Notes: generated from the letters alone by a model not told the origin. Numbered from the stretch's first letter, positions 48,915 through 57,157 are shown. The stretch: 64,000 nt of DNA from Deltaproteobacteria bacterium (GCA_021781535.1 JAJXWO010000003.1:62001-126000), one strand, 5' to 3'. Made by a program: numbers and translations.

Positions 48915-49859
48915 CTACATCATCATTCCTCCGCTTCCCATCTGTACCGTGGCTGTTGCCGTTTTACCATCAGCACCGGTTGCTATCACGAGATACATCC
49001 CCTGCACATTGGGTCCCGTGTAGAGCCCGGTGGCGGTAACACTACCACCACTGGTCGCAGGCACAACCGACCACGTCACGGGGGTGGTTAAACCAGTAGC
49101 GGTGAACTGCTGTGTTTGAGTCGCATTTACCTGCATTCTTACGAGACTCGGAGTTATGGTTATGCCGCTAACCGGTGGCGTAGTTGGTGGCGTTACGACT
49201 GTTCCCATCATACCGCCCGACATGTTTCCCATCGGTCCCGTATATGCAGGAGTGCCCGCAGCAGTGCCACTTACATTCATCATGGAAACCATGCCGCTGG
49301 CATCGATAGTCATTTTCACGTCGTCGAACATCCTGTCCATACCCTGGCCGATAGTGACCGGCGCAGTAATCGGGTTTACGTTGGCAATTCCATATGTGTT
49401 CAGTAGCTGCGCCATTGTTTGATGCATCAGCTGCAGTGATGCACCGATGTTTGCAGAGATGGTACCCATTTGGGTGCTATTAGGATTATTGTAAAACGCG
49501 TTCATGGACGACATGTTGGTAAAGCCAGCTGCATTCGCCACCATCAGGTGTGACAGAGGGTTGATATTGGCCGTTCCCGGGCCGTTGCTCATTGAATAGA
49601 GTGTGCCGGCCCTAAGCATGTAAGGGGCCGTTTTGCCGCTGACATTGAACGAAAACTTGCCGGTTTGTGCATTGATTGCGGTACTCATTTCGGGGTGATT
49701 TGCTGAATCCTTCAGAAATGCGGTGCCGCTCATCGGTGCTCCGCTCGATGCAACCCCTGATACCGTAGGGGTGGAACTACTCCCTCCACATGCGTATAGC
49801 GTAAGGACAGCTACTGACAAAATGGAATACATCGCTAATGTAAATTTGTTTGTTTTCAT
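48915..49859 (-). CDS. Met/Gly-rich exported lipoprotein sharing a domain with the PgcA-like protein
   Basis: 314 residues. Start at the ATG at 49859 (MKTNKFTLAMYSILS), with AAAAGGAG seven bases upstream; the frame runs 114 bases further into the leader. Lipobox LYAC, Cys near 24. Residues about 30-195 resemble the N-terminal domain of the cytochrome at 37204 (SGAPMSGTAFLKDS, TANINPLSHLMVANAA versus GAPIAYGEVFLKDS, TNITPLTTIVVAQAA). After a Met-rich joint (GNMSGGMMG) comes an Ig-like domain. The tail ends SGGMMM. It has no heme motif. Function is unknown; a divergent GEMM-I aptamer lies in its leader. Confidence 0.8.
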   Translation of the reverse strand: MKTNKFTLAMYSILSVAVLTLYACGGSSSTPTVSGVASSGAPMSGTAFLKDSANHPEMSTAINAQTGKFSFNVSGKTAPYMLRAGTLYSMSNGPGTANINPLSHLMVANAAGFTNMSSMNAFYNNPNSTQMGTISANIGASLQLMHQTMAQLLNTYGIANVNPITAPVTIGQGMDRMFDDVKMTIDASGMVSMMNVSGTAAGTPAYTGPMGNMSGGMMGTVVTPPTTPPVSGITITPSLVRMQVNATQTQQFTATGLTTPVTWSVVPATSGGSVTATGLYTGPNVQGMYLVIATGADGKTATATVQMGSGGMMM

Positions 49860-49940
49860 GGCATTCTCCTTTTGCTGGTTAAAGGTTGATAATACGTTCC
49901 ACCTTCGATATCCACCCCTCCTTTCCTTAACCGGCCAAAC

Positions 49941-49996
49941 AAAAAGCCGGATTATACGCTTGCAACCAGACACATGGTTTCAAGCGGCAACCCGGC
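49941..49996 (-). terminator. Leader terminator overlapping a candidate aptamer
   Basis: On the minus strand GCCGG ... CCGGC encloses a second stem CGCTTGaAACCA / TGGTTgcAAGCG, followed by TTTTTG. It lies 80 bases before the lipoprotein start and shares the CCGGGTTGCCG strand with the aptamer, so it could be an attenuator. Confidence 0.65.
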
Positions 49997-50128
49997 TAAC
50001 TTGAGAATTCGTAACTAAATGTCCAACACTATAAGCAAAGAAACTGATCCAGTTACTATCTGTATCAATCTATTTTAAACTCAAGTTCCGCTGGCTTTCC
50101 GACCCCTGATCACTCAGGGTGTGGCAAC
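49985..50128 (-). promoter_or_regulatory. Divergent GEMM-I riboswitch candidate with an enlarged P3
   Basis: The minus strand reads GCCACACC, P2 CCCTGA/TCAGGG capped by GTGA, then GTCGGAAAGCC and AGCGG, the P3 strand AACTTGAG, a 74-base insert, the matching CTCAAGTT, and AGCCGGGTTGCCG. These are the GEMM-I core segments in order. The insert contains its own hairpin (GATaCAG / CTGgATC). The base at position 20 is G, as in c-di-GMP binders, not A as in the other four aptamers here. P1 is not clear, so the element may be degenerate. Confidence 0.6.
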
Positions 50129-50131
50129 TAT

Positions 50132-50160
50132 ATTTTACCGAAGTGATGCTTTATTGTCAA
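50132..50160 (-). promoter_or_regulatory. Sigma-70 promoter for the lipoprotein leader
   Basis: TTGACA, a 17-base spacer and TAAAAT. The predicted start (about 50125) would place the transcript's 5' end right at the aptamer core. Confidence 0.65.
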
Positions 50161-50374
50161 ACGCGCTCAAGCGGTTTCGGGAACGCCTGATGTATACGTT
50201 GAGGCGATGAATCACCTGATATCACGCGACGGCGTCCGATCCGGATCTCAACCAGAGGCCGTGGTATATTTTAATACAATTTCCCCTTTTGTATTGCCGT
50301 ATGTTTGGTACTATTATAATAGACATGCTGAGAGGATGAACAGCATTCCAAATGAAAGAAGACGGGAGCCACCT
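50161..50374. other. Short intergenic leader
   Basis: Divergent promoter region. A TATAAT near 50315 with an imperfect upstream TTGCCG may serve the exported protein at 50375. Confidence 0.3.
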
Positions 50375-51004
50375 ATGAAAAAAATACTTTTTGCGGCTGT
50401 TATGATGTCCTTCGTGCTGGCACTATCAGGATGTGGTGGCGGCAGCAGCCCGCCGCCCACGGTTACGACGCAGATACTCAGTGACCCGGCGTATGACGGT
50501 GATATCGAACTCGATCAATCCAATGTTTATACGGTAACGCAAGGCAACGTTTCAAGCGTGTTTGCCGGTATAGATCCCTCCACCCTATCTGAGACACGTG
50601 CCTTTCTGGATTTCCCTTTGACAGGTGCAGGCGGTGTTCCCGGTGATGCCTTCATCGCATCGGCGACGCTCGATATATTTATCAACAGCATTCAAACAAT
50701 TTCCGGTTCAATTCCGATTCGTATCGAACTGGTTTCCTTCTCCCCCCCGACATTACTGGCATCGGATTTTGACCGGGTTTTTCTGGAATACACGACAATT
50801 GTACCGCCGATATCTTCAGCCGACGTGCAGAACCTCGTAGCTGTTGATGTGACCCCGTTGATGGTCGAAGCCCAGCGGAGGGGCCTGGCAAACTTTCAAG
50901 TTCGCATTTTAGAGGGTGGTGTTGGATTCGTCTCCCCAGGGCTTATCGAAATAGATGACACAACTGCCTCCCGGGCGCCACTGCTGACGGTTTCGTATTA
51001 CTGA
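50375..51004 (+). CDS. Exported lipoprotein with DNRLRE-like domain
   Basis: 209 residues. Start at the ATG at 50375 (MKKILFAAVMMSFVLALSGC), with GGGAG upstream and a lipobox LSGC; the longer frame has no support. The mature part is a beta-rich domain: DPAYDGDIELDQSNVYT, AFLDFPLTGAGGVPGDAFIASATLDIFINS, VDVTPLMVEAQRRGLANFQVRI and LIEIDDTTASRAPLLTVSY resemble DNRLRE/CBM96-like jelly rolls. Anchored outside the inner membrane. Function unknown. Confidence 0.8.
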   Translation: MKKILFAAVMMSFVLALSGCGGGSSPPPTVTTQILSDPAYDGDIELDQSNVYTVTQGNVSSVFAGIDPSTLSETRAFLDFPLTGAGGVPGDAFIASATLDIFINSIQTISGSIPIRIELVSFSPPTLLASDFDRVFLEYTTIVPPISSADVQNLVAVDVTPLMVEAQRRGLANFQVRILEGGVGFVSPGLIEIDDTTASRAPLLTVSYY

Positions 51005-51106
51005 CGCCCTGAACAGTCCCACGGTTTCAGGACAGCGGGCCCGGGCCATGGTCGCCACATATGCAGACGCGAATGGCTTACATATTCAGAATGCAACTTG
51101 ATAATG

Positions 51107-51115
51107 TGCTATAAT
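51107..51115 (+). promoter_or_regulatory. Extended -10 promoter element
   Basis: TGC followed by TATAAT, 60 bases before the lysine-rich ORF. No good -35 box, as expected for an extended -10 promoter. Confidence 0.45.
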
Positions 51116-51175
51116 ACGACGCAGCACATCTGCAATCGGCACGCAGAACACTAACAATGACAAGGAGTCGACATC

Positions 51176-51283
51176 ATGAGCAAAGGACAGGACAGCAAGA
51201 AGGCCACCAAAAAGGACCCTGCCAAAACACCGAAGGAAAAAAAGGCCGAAAAAAAGATTAAAAAGGATGAAAAAAAGAAATAA
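51176..51283 (+). CDS. Lysine-rich micro-protein (35 aa)
   Basis: ATG at 51176 with AAGGAG eight bases upstream. Of 35 residues almost half are Lys and the rest mostly Asp, Glu, Ala and Pro (MSKGQDSKKATKKD, KTPKEKKAEKK, then KKDEKKK). There is no hydrophobic part. Such highly charged tails resemble histone-H1-like or ribosome-associated peptides and could bind nucleic acid (inference). A clean ribosome site and an extended -10 box upstream support a real gene. Confidence 0.65.
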   Translation: MSKGQDSKKATKKDPAKTPKEKKAEKKIKKDEKKK

Positions 51284-51463
51284 CTCCTTGGACGCCAACC
51301 GAATGGCGGACTCCCGGGAAGTATGCAGGAAGATCATTGGTTTTCATTCTCATTCCTCTGACAATGAAACTCTTTGCACCTCGTTCTGCTGTCGACAAAA
51401 CAAAACCCGGCCCGGTGAAATAAAAGTGCAACACACTCTATCAGCAACAAGAGGAGACATATC

Positions 51464-51646
51464 ATGTCACTCGGATTAACATGGTACACCGTGGAAGAGG
51501 CGGAAAGGAAATTTGGCCTGAAGCGGGCAGATATCTTGAAATGGGCAGAAGATGGGATTGTTCGAGCCGAGAAGGTAGACAATAAAGTGACTCGGGTTAA
51601 TATCGACGATATTGAACTCAAAGTGCAGGAGTTGACCGGGATCTGA
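51464..51646 (+). CDS. MerR/excisionase-type helix-turn-helix protein (60 aa)
   Basis: Single winged-helix DNA-binding domain: WYTVEEAERKFGLKRADILKWAEDGIVRAEKVDNKVTRVNIDDIELKV matches the excisionase-like fold in which the first helix pair reads the major groove. AAGAGGAG precedes the ATG. No recombinase or phage gene lies nearby, so an excisionase role is not implied; it may regulate a local gene. A terminator follows 40 bases after the stop. Confidence 0.8.
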   Translation: MSLGLTWYTVEEAERKFGLKRADILKWAEDGIVRAEKVDNKVTRVNIDDIELKVQELTGI

Positions 51647-51687
51647 ATTTTCCTGGCGTGGAAACAGGACATTCTGACGTCAAACAC

Positions 51688-51720
51688 AAAGAGCGGCAGT
51701 CCGATGGACGCCGCTCTTTG
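51688..51720 (+). terminator. Rho-independent terminator
   Basis: Stem CAAAGAGCGGC / GCCGCTCTTTG with a 10-base loop, between the HTH gene and the convergent cytochrome gene. Confidence 0.85.
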
Positions 51721-51768
51721 TGTTGATCATGCAGCCTAGTGCCTATTCCAAGGCAGTGGCTATTGCGG

Positions 51769-53982
51769 TTATAGAGTAGATTTCGACGTCGTTACCGGAG
51801 TCGGGGCCGAAGACCATGTTTGCTTTCCATGGCAGGAATTTGAGCAGGAACGCGTTAAAACATTCCAGCCGATGGTTGTCGCTACGTTATAAACGCCGTT
51901 GTTGTGCGTCGCTGCATTGACGGTCGTGGTACTGTAACCCGTACCGTGGCAGGTGGCACAGGAGACCCTTTCACTGAGATGTGTTGAATGCTTGCCCGTC
52001 GCCGGCGGGATAGCGTGGCAACTGCCGCAGGCCGGAGTCTGGGTAGGTGACGGCGTAACCGTGGCCAAGGCAGCGGCGATGGCAGACAGTTGGGTCGAAG
52101 TGAGTGCCGACAGCGATCCCATCCCGCCGGTGTTGTTGGTGATGGCGGTCTGAATGCGGCTGACCGTTGCTCCTCCCTTGGCCGAGGAAGACAGTGCGCC
52201 GTGGCAACCGGCGCAGTAGCTGCCGTACAGTGCTGCTCCGTCAGTAGTGCCGGTGGGCGGGGTTGATGAGGACGGAGCAAGTGCCGCCGCAATGTCGGAA
52301 ATCTGGGTGGCGGTCAGCGATGAGAGCGAGCCCATGCCTCCGGTATTGGCACTTATGGCGCTGGAAATCTGGGCTGCCGTCCGTCCCAACTTGGACGATG
52401 TGGCCAGGGCGCCGTGGCATCCCTGGCAATACTGGGCGTACAAGGTGGCGCCGGTGCTACTACCGGACGGCGGCGGTGTCGTCGTTGTGCCGCCGGATGA
52501 GGGCAATTGCGAATTGGCGTGCGGAGGCACGCCCCAGCCGCTGGAACCTTCGGAAGTGTGGCAACCGTAGCATTTGCCGAGCGGAGCAACCTTGCCGCCG
52601 TTAAAATCAGAGAAGAAGGTGTTCTCCCAGGAAATCTTCGATGGCGCCTCAGCGTGCGGCGCCCCATGACAACTGGTGCAGAGCAGTTTCTGGCCGGCGT
52701 GTCCGCGACTGTTCAGGAATGCTCCGCCGAATTGAATCTTGTTGTAACTTGTAATCTGAGCGGTCGTCCATTCGCCGGTATTGGAGTGGCATTTGTCACA
52801 GCGGGGGAGCGTGCGGAACGACCAGGGGTCGGCAAGTTGGCCCGATGTGTAACGGGTGTTCAGGTCGCCATGGCAATCCGAGCATTTGAAGTCGAGAGTT
52901 TTACCCTGGGGAGTCGTGTTGACATGAACGCCTCGCAGGCAACCGACAGTTTCCTTGCCGGGATGGCAGGCTTCGCACGATTCTTTGAAACCCAACGCGG
53001 CAAAACGGGTATGAAACTGGCTCTGGCTGTTATGGAACTGGTGCAGCGCCAGACTGAGGGTCATATTGTTCGGGATTGGCAGTTTCAGGCCCCGTGCCTG
53101 AGGATAGATGCTGACCGGATAGCCGGGTGTTTTCCCGCCGACGGCCGGATCAATGTGACAGCGACTGCAGCGCACCGGAATACCGGCCTGGGTAAGCTTA
53201 AGCAATTCTGTGCCATGCTCGGCGTCATGCGGCTTCAACATGGTTTCGCGGAAGCTGTCGAGCGGATTGGCGGGATATGAGCCGAACTTGTCCTTGTATA
53301 TTTCACGGTGGCAGGTGCAACAGTTGGCGAATGCAACCGGTGTGGTCACATTGGTGTTCTGTGCCAGGATTGCGCCGGTTTTAGCGTCGCGTACCGTCAC
53401 GGTGACCCGGGGAAACGCCTGGCGGGTATCGCCAAAAGCGTCCTTGAAGGTACCTTCTCCACCAGCGGGTTGTTTGGGGGGGAACGTCGGGATAAACTCG
53501 GCAACCCACATGTTGTGTTCAGGTTTTGCCGTAAATGTACCGGTCCTGAGCGGAGAACCGCTGATGCCCTTCACGTTGTTCCGATCAATCTTTGCCCATC
53601 CCTCCTGAGTCGGGTACAATTTATTGGCATTGTCGACGTAGGTCAGATATTGCGGATCCTTCATCAGTTGATCAGCAAACGGGACGGTATACTCCACCTT
53701 GATCAGGTTCGGGTCGGTAATGATCTGGGGGTCTTCACCCGGCCTGTTATACAGTACCTGTGCTCGGAGCGTGTTCGCCGGGGGGAGGATCGAAACCAGC
53801 GAAGAATCCGGGCAAGTGCAATGGATGCCAAGATCATTATTGACCATGAGCACGTAGGTTCCGTTTTGTGTATAAGCACTCCTATTAACCGCATCAGCCG
53901 TGTTTGATGATGAACCACTGCCGCAACCGGAAAGACCAATCACCGCCAGAAGACTTCCTACCACCAAGATATGTCGAGTCAT
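51769..53982 (-). CDS. Multiheme c-type cytochrome lipoprotein (12 heme motifs)
   Basis: 737 residues with a lipobox (LSGC). An N-terminal beta domain with NDLGIHC (a motif common to Geobacter outer cytochromes) is followed by seven CXXCH sites (CCTCH, CSRCH, CEACH, CSDCH, CDKCH, CTSCH, CYGCH), two cytochrome-c domains (CQGCH, CAGCH) separated by a Pro/Thr linker, and a C-terminal module with CGSCH, CATCH and CSNSCH (CX3CH). That module is nearly the same as the end of the cytochrome at 37204. A likely extracellular electron-transfer component. AAAGGAA precedes the ATG. Two GEMM-I aptamers lie upstream. Confidence 0.93.
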   Translation of the reverse strand: MTRHILVVGSLLAVIGLSGCGSGSSSNTADAVNRSAYTQNGTYVLMVNNDLGIHCTCPDSSLVSILPPANTLRAQVLYNRPGEDPQIITDPNLIKVEYTVPFADQLMKDPQYLTYVDNANKLYPTQEGWAKIDRNNVKGISGSPLRTGTFTAKPEHNMWVAEFIPTFPPKQPAGGEGTFKDAFGDTRQAFPRVTVTVRDAKTGAILAQNTNVTTPVAFANCCTCHREIYKDKFGSYPANPLDSFRETMLKPHDAEHGTELLKLTQAGIPVRCSRCHIDPAVGGKTPGYPVSIYPQARGLKLPIPNNMTLSLALHQFHNSQSQFHTRFAALGFKESCEACHPGKETVGCLRGVHVNTTPQGKTLDFKCSDCHGDLNTRYTSGQLADPWSFRTLPRCDKCHSNTGEWTTAQITSYNKIQFGGAFLNSRGHAGQKLLCTSCHGAPHAEAPSKISWENTFFSDFNGGKVAPLGKCYGCHTSEGSSGWGVPPHANSQLPSSGGTTTTPPPSGSSTGATLYAQYCQGCHGALATSSKLGRTAAQISSAISANTGGMGSLSSLTATQISDIAAALAPSSSTPPTGTTDGAALYGSYCAGCHGALSSSAKGGATVSRIQTAITNNTGGMGSLSALTSTQLSAIAAALATVTPSPTQTPACGSCHAIPPATGKHSTHLSERVSCATCHGTGYSTTTVNAATHNNGVYNVATTIGWNVLTRSCSNSCHGKQTWSSAPTPVTTSKSTL

Positions 53983-54089
53983 ATTTTTTATTCCTTTCTT
54001 GAAAAATGCATTATTTTGATATCGGCATGCTAATCCTCAGTTCGTCTCGGGAGCCCTGCGAGGACAGATTCCCCGGCCCGGCTCCTCCT

Positions 54090-54178
54090 TCGATATTTCG
54101 GCGACCTGGCTGTCTGCGTGAGACCCGTAGGTTTTCCGTCCCGTCCTCGCGGAAGGTTTAGTATTGTCGTGTATCAGT
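54090..54178 (-). promoter_or_regulatory. GEMM-I riboswitch, proximal of a tandem pair
   Basis: Minus-strand CTAAACC, P2 CCTTCC/GGACGG with GCGA loop (one mismatch), GGGACGGAAAACC, P3 and AGACAGCCAGGTCGCCG. The CAGG where others have CGGG makes this the weakest of the conventional aptamers. Position 20 is A. No terminator with a T tract follows. Confidence 0.88.
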
Positions 54179-54268
54179 AATGCTGCGGGAATATTGCTGG
54201 TGTCTGTCGGTAGGCGTCACCTCCTTTACGTGGTATCTACCGTATGGCGCCGGGTGGACACATTGGAC

Positions 54269-54322
54269 AAAAAAAAGCCGGGCGCGTCATATCGGTGATT
54301 TCGATATTTCGGCGACCCGGCT
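54269..54322 (-). terminator. Terminator of the distal riboswitch
   Basis: AGCCGGG ... CCCGGCT with inner ATATCG/CGATAT, then eight T on the minus strand; the first strand is part of the aptamer. Confidence 0.85.
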
Positions 54323-54388
54323 GTCTCGGTGAGACCCGTGGGCTTTCCGTCCCATCCTCGCAGATGGTTTAGTATTTTCGTATATCAG
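54300..54388 (-). promoter_or_regulatory. GEMM-I riboswitch, distal of a tandem pair
   Basis: CTAAACC, P2 CCATCT/GGATGG with GCGA loop, GGGACGGAAAGCCC, P3, AGACAGCCGGGTCGCCG and ATATCGA. Position 20 is A. It carries its own terminator and stands upstream of the proximal aptamer, so the transcript must pass two sensing steps. Confidence 0.92.
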
Positions 54389-54483
54389 GTCTGTATCGAA
54401 TGATCTGAGCGAATGAATACTACAAAAACCGGCAGGAGAATGTCAACCATTAATGTATTAATACGTTTGGTATATTGCATGCA

Positions 54484-55152
54484 TTAGAGAGGTCGTGGTA
54501 TCACGTAAAAATAAATGGCGCAGAAGTGGCAGACGCTGCCGGTCAGGACAAAGAGATGCCAGATTGCGTGATTAAAGGGAAGGCGGTCCCAGAGGAAAAA
54601 GATGACGCCGGAAGTGTAGGCAACACCTCCGATAAAGAGCAGCAGCAAACCGCCTGTCGGGAGCGCTGCGGAAAGGGGCTTCAAGGCGATTACCACGATC
54701 CAGCCCAGGGCGATGTAAAGCATCGGCCCGATAAAGCGCAGGCGATGGGTCGTGAAGATCTTCATGACCGCCCCCACAGTTCCCAACCCCCAAACCGTAC
54801 CAAACAGCGACCATCCCCACGGTCCCCGCATGGTTACCAGGGCAAAGGGGGTGTAACTTCCCGCGATCATCAGGTAAATGCTGGCGTGGTCGAGAACACG
54901 GAATACATACCGGAGGTGGGGTTTGCGCACACTGTGATAGGCGGTCGACAGGCAATAGAAGGTGACCATTGCTGCGCTGTAAATGCAGGCGCTGACGACA
55001 CGGTAGCTATCGTGCTGCCTGGCAGCGAGCACAATCAGGGCTATCACTCCGATGAGACTTGCCAGCGCACCGATACCGTGGGTGAAACGGTTGACAATCT
55101 CTTCCGCTTCGTCGTAATAAACCAGCCGTTCTTGAATACCACGTGTTTTCAT
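54484..55152 (-). CDS. Hemolysin III / adiponectin-receptor-like membrane protein
   Basis: 222 residues with seven hydrophobic segments. Metal-binding family motifs are STAYHSV, LDHASIYLMIAGSYTPF and WHLFVLTGSVCHF, with the His/Ser/Asp set of the PAQR-like hydrolases. Often annotated as hemolysin III (YqfA/YplQ), though true haemolysis is shown for few. Length normal. The tandem riboswitches lie just after its end and serve the next gene. Confidence 0.9.
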   Translation of the reverse strand: MKTRGIQERLVYYDEAEEIVNRFTHGIGALASLIGVIALIVLAARQHDSYRVVSACIYSAAMVTFYCLSTAYHSVRKPHLRYVFRVLDHASIYLMIAGSYTPFALVTMRGPWGWSLFGTVWGLGTVGAVMKIFTTHRLRFIGPMLYIALGWIVVIALKPLSAALPTGGLLLLFIGGVAYTSGVIFFLWDRLPFNHAIWHLFVLTGSVCHFCAIYFYVIPRPL

Positions 55153-55194
55153 GCCGTTAATAGTCTAACGTATCATTCGGGCAATACAAGACCA

Positions 55195-55557
55195 CTAGAT
55201 GTTCCGAGAATGTTCCGCCGCACCGATTTCCATGAGATACAGGCGGATATCAACCGAGTATTCCTCTCCGGACGCGGTGGCCAGTGCAATAACCTTTTCA
55301 AGTATCTCCTTTGCCAGATCTTTTTCCTTTGATGACCGGGGAAGGATGCTCCGGGCAAAGACCATTATCTTTATGTCCGAGCCGACATCACGGGGGCTTG
55401 CCTGGGAAAACTCCAGCGAAACCTGTTCAGGCTTGAGTATTGCCACTTTTCCACCGGGCACTTCCAGCGCAGCTGCCAGGATGCCAGGTAATTCATCGGC
55501 CAGATTATCCAGCACGTCATCCGTGACATTTGTTTTGTGTATAATCGTTGCGTTCAT
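55195..55557 (-). CDS. Possible tautomerase-fold (MIF-like) protein, unknown
   Basis: 120 residues. Start at the ATG at 55557 (MNATIIHKTNVTDD), with GAGAGGAT upstream; the longer frame is unsupported. The alternation of strands and helices (ELPGILAAALEVPGGKVAILKPEQVSLEF; SDIKIMVFARSILPRSSKEKDLAKEILEKV; YSVDIRLYLMEIGAAEHS) resembles the MIF/4-oxalocrotonate tautomerase-like DUF1904 fold, but an N-terminal Pro is not present. Function unknown. Confidence 0.55.
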   Translation of the reverse strand: MNATIIHKTNVTDDVLDNLADELPGILAAALEVPGGKVAILKPEQVSLEFSQASPRDVGSDIKIMVFARSILPRSSKEKDLAKEILEKVIALATASGEEYSVDIRLYLMEIGAAEHSRNI

Positions 55558-55701
55558 CGTTTTATCCTCTCTTTTATCAGCCTTGCGTGCGCCAGTAAAT
55601 AACATGTTATTTACGCTTTGTCAGCCTTAACCAGCCCACCGTGACAATTGTCACCATGGTTTCAACCCCGGTAATGTTGACTACTCAGACATATTTTCCG
55701 C

Positions 55702-55730
55702 AAAAAAACGGCCTGATTGCCCAGGCCGTT
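55702..55730 (-). terminator. Rho-independent terminator
   Basis: ACGGCCTG / CAGGCCGT stem with a run of seven T on the minus strand; follows the small lipoprotein gene. Confidence 0.85.
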
Positions 55731-55812
55731 CAGTATTTTTACCTGCCGGAAAGATACGAAACTCCGACAATTGAATTGTTGTAACGCCGCCCGGGCGTTA
55801 GTAGGCATCCCC

Positions 55813-56163
55813 TCAACAGTTTGCAATTACATTGATATCATACCCGTTATGACGGAAGGCATCTTTCAACGCCGCACGCTGTTCTTTAGTCATGCCGTCC
55901 AGAGAGGCCATCAGGCGTTCCTTGACCTTGTTGGAGCTGCAGATGCCGTTTTTTAAATCTTTTTGCATCGCTTCGGGCAATTTCGAATCACTGGCTATCC
56001 TGTCCATATCGCCGGAGTCACAGAGAACCCGTTTCAACTCAGACCCGTTACTGGTGACGTAGAAATGCTTGGCATCCTTATACACCAGAAAGTTATTCGA
56101 GCTACAGCCTCCCACAATCAGGGCCACGACCGCGATGGCCGCATACGTCAGTTTACGTTGCAT
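55813..56163 (-). CDS. Small exported lipoprotein, unknown (116 aa)
   Basis: Lipobox IVGGC (Cys20) after a hydrophobic signal, then a short beta strand segment (FLVYKDAKHFYVTSNGSELKRVLCDSGD) and a helical region with three further Cys (NGICSSNKVKE; NVIANC). No family recognised. It begins four bases after the thioredoxin-like gene ends, so the two are co-expressed and the Cys may be substrates of that protein (inference). Confidence 0.75.
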   Translation of the reverse strand: MQRKLTYAAIAVVALIVGGCSSNNFLVYKDAKHFYVTSNGSELKRVLCDSGDMDRIASDSKLPEAMQKDLKNGICSSNKVKERLMASLDGMTKEQRAALKDAFRHNGYDINVIANC

Positions 56164-56167
56164 ACCG

Positions 56168-56677
56168 TTACCGTCCTTTCAAATAAGATTGGAGCTTACT
56201 CTTCATCTGGGGACAGGTCCACTCGACGCCCCCAATAATCCTCTCCCGCACCACGCCGTTACGATCAATAATTATACTGATCGGTTGACCGAACAGGCCA
56301 TAGGAATCAAAGTAGACATCCTTATCGCTGTCCATCAGGTTGGTGTATTCGATCCCGAGCTTGGCCACCGTCTCCTGCACCGGTTTTACGGAGGGATCAA
56401 GAGCGATACCCAGCACCACCAATCCCTGGCCCTTGAATTCCCGATGGAGATTGACAAGCGAGGGAATCTCTGCAAGACAGGGTCCACAGGTAGTTGACCA
56501 AAAGTTCAGAATCACCACTTTGCCGCGATAGTTCGCAAGACGGACCTTGGCGCCGTGCAGATCATTGAGGGTAAAGTCCGGGGCCGGGGAGTTGATTTTC
56601 ACCGCAAAGGCCGGAACGACACCTGTCCCCATCAATAGGCACAGGCAACAAAAAAGGATACCGCAGGCTCGGCGCAT
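56168..56677 (-). CDS. TlpA/ResA-like thioredoxin-fold protein
   Basis: 169 residues. Signal peptide ending AFA, then the redoxin fold NSPAPDFTLNDLHGAKVRLANYRGKVVILNFWSTTCGPCLAEIPSL with the reactive pair CGPC, and a cis-Pro in GLFGQPISIIIDRNG. Periplasmic reductant for c-type cytochrome maturation or for disulfide exchange. Upstream of the small Cys-rich lipoprotein; near several multiheme cytochrome genes, which need heme-attaching Cys kept reduced. Confidence 0.9.
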   Translation of the reverse strand: MRRACGILFCCLCLLMGTGVVPAFAVKINSPAPDFTLNDLHGAKVRLANYRGKVVILNFWSTTCGPCLAEIPSLVNLHREFKGQGLVVLGIALDPSVKPVQETVAKLGIEYTNLMDSDKDVYFDSYGLFGQPISIIIDRNGVVRERIIGGVEWTCPQMKSKLQSYLKGR

Positions 56678-56818
56678 AGCTCCTCCATCGTTAAACTATA
56701 GATGACCAAGAATATCATTAATTGATCAACTGATGACACAATAAATTATTTAATTACAATACACTGAGAAAAGCGGCTTTTTTACTACGGGGTGCAATGA
56801 ACGCATCCTCATCGGTGG

Positions 56819-57157
56819 TCAATACGTCGTATCCACTATTTTGCTTAGTTTGCTCTGGTCATCTGGATCCAAGACACAAAAACCCACTAGCATGCCACCG
56901 TTCGAGCCATTCATCAAATATATGCATCGACCGATAACGTGCATTTGGGTAGCTGTAAAAATAATCTTAACAGTTTCATCTTTTTGCGGAATAGATAAAA
57001 ACGCACTCGAAGGAGGAATGGAAACCCGAAGACCGTGAGAACTGATGTCTAAAATACTGGCATCAATCTCATACTTGTCCGGAAAAATGAGTTTCACCCT
57101 GGTTACGTCTTCCTGCAAAAGATCTGCATCATATCGCTTGGATACTCGTCTTTCCAC
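56819..57157 (-). CDS. Single-domain PilZ protein
   Basis: 112 residues, one PilZ barrel. RRVSKRY provides the Arg clamp and DISSHGLRV is the canonical DxSxxG motif, so c-di-GMP binding is likely. The start is a GTG at 57157 with GGAGGA ten bases upstream; the open frame extends 12 codons further without support. No partner domain is fused. Confidence 0.82.
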   Translation of the reverse strand: MERRVSKRYDADLLQEDVTRVKLIFPDKYEIDASILDISSHGLRVSIPPSSAFLSIPQKDETVKIIFTATQMHVIGRCIYLMNGSNGGMLVGFCVLDPDDQSKLSKIVDTTY

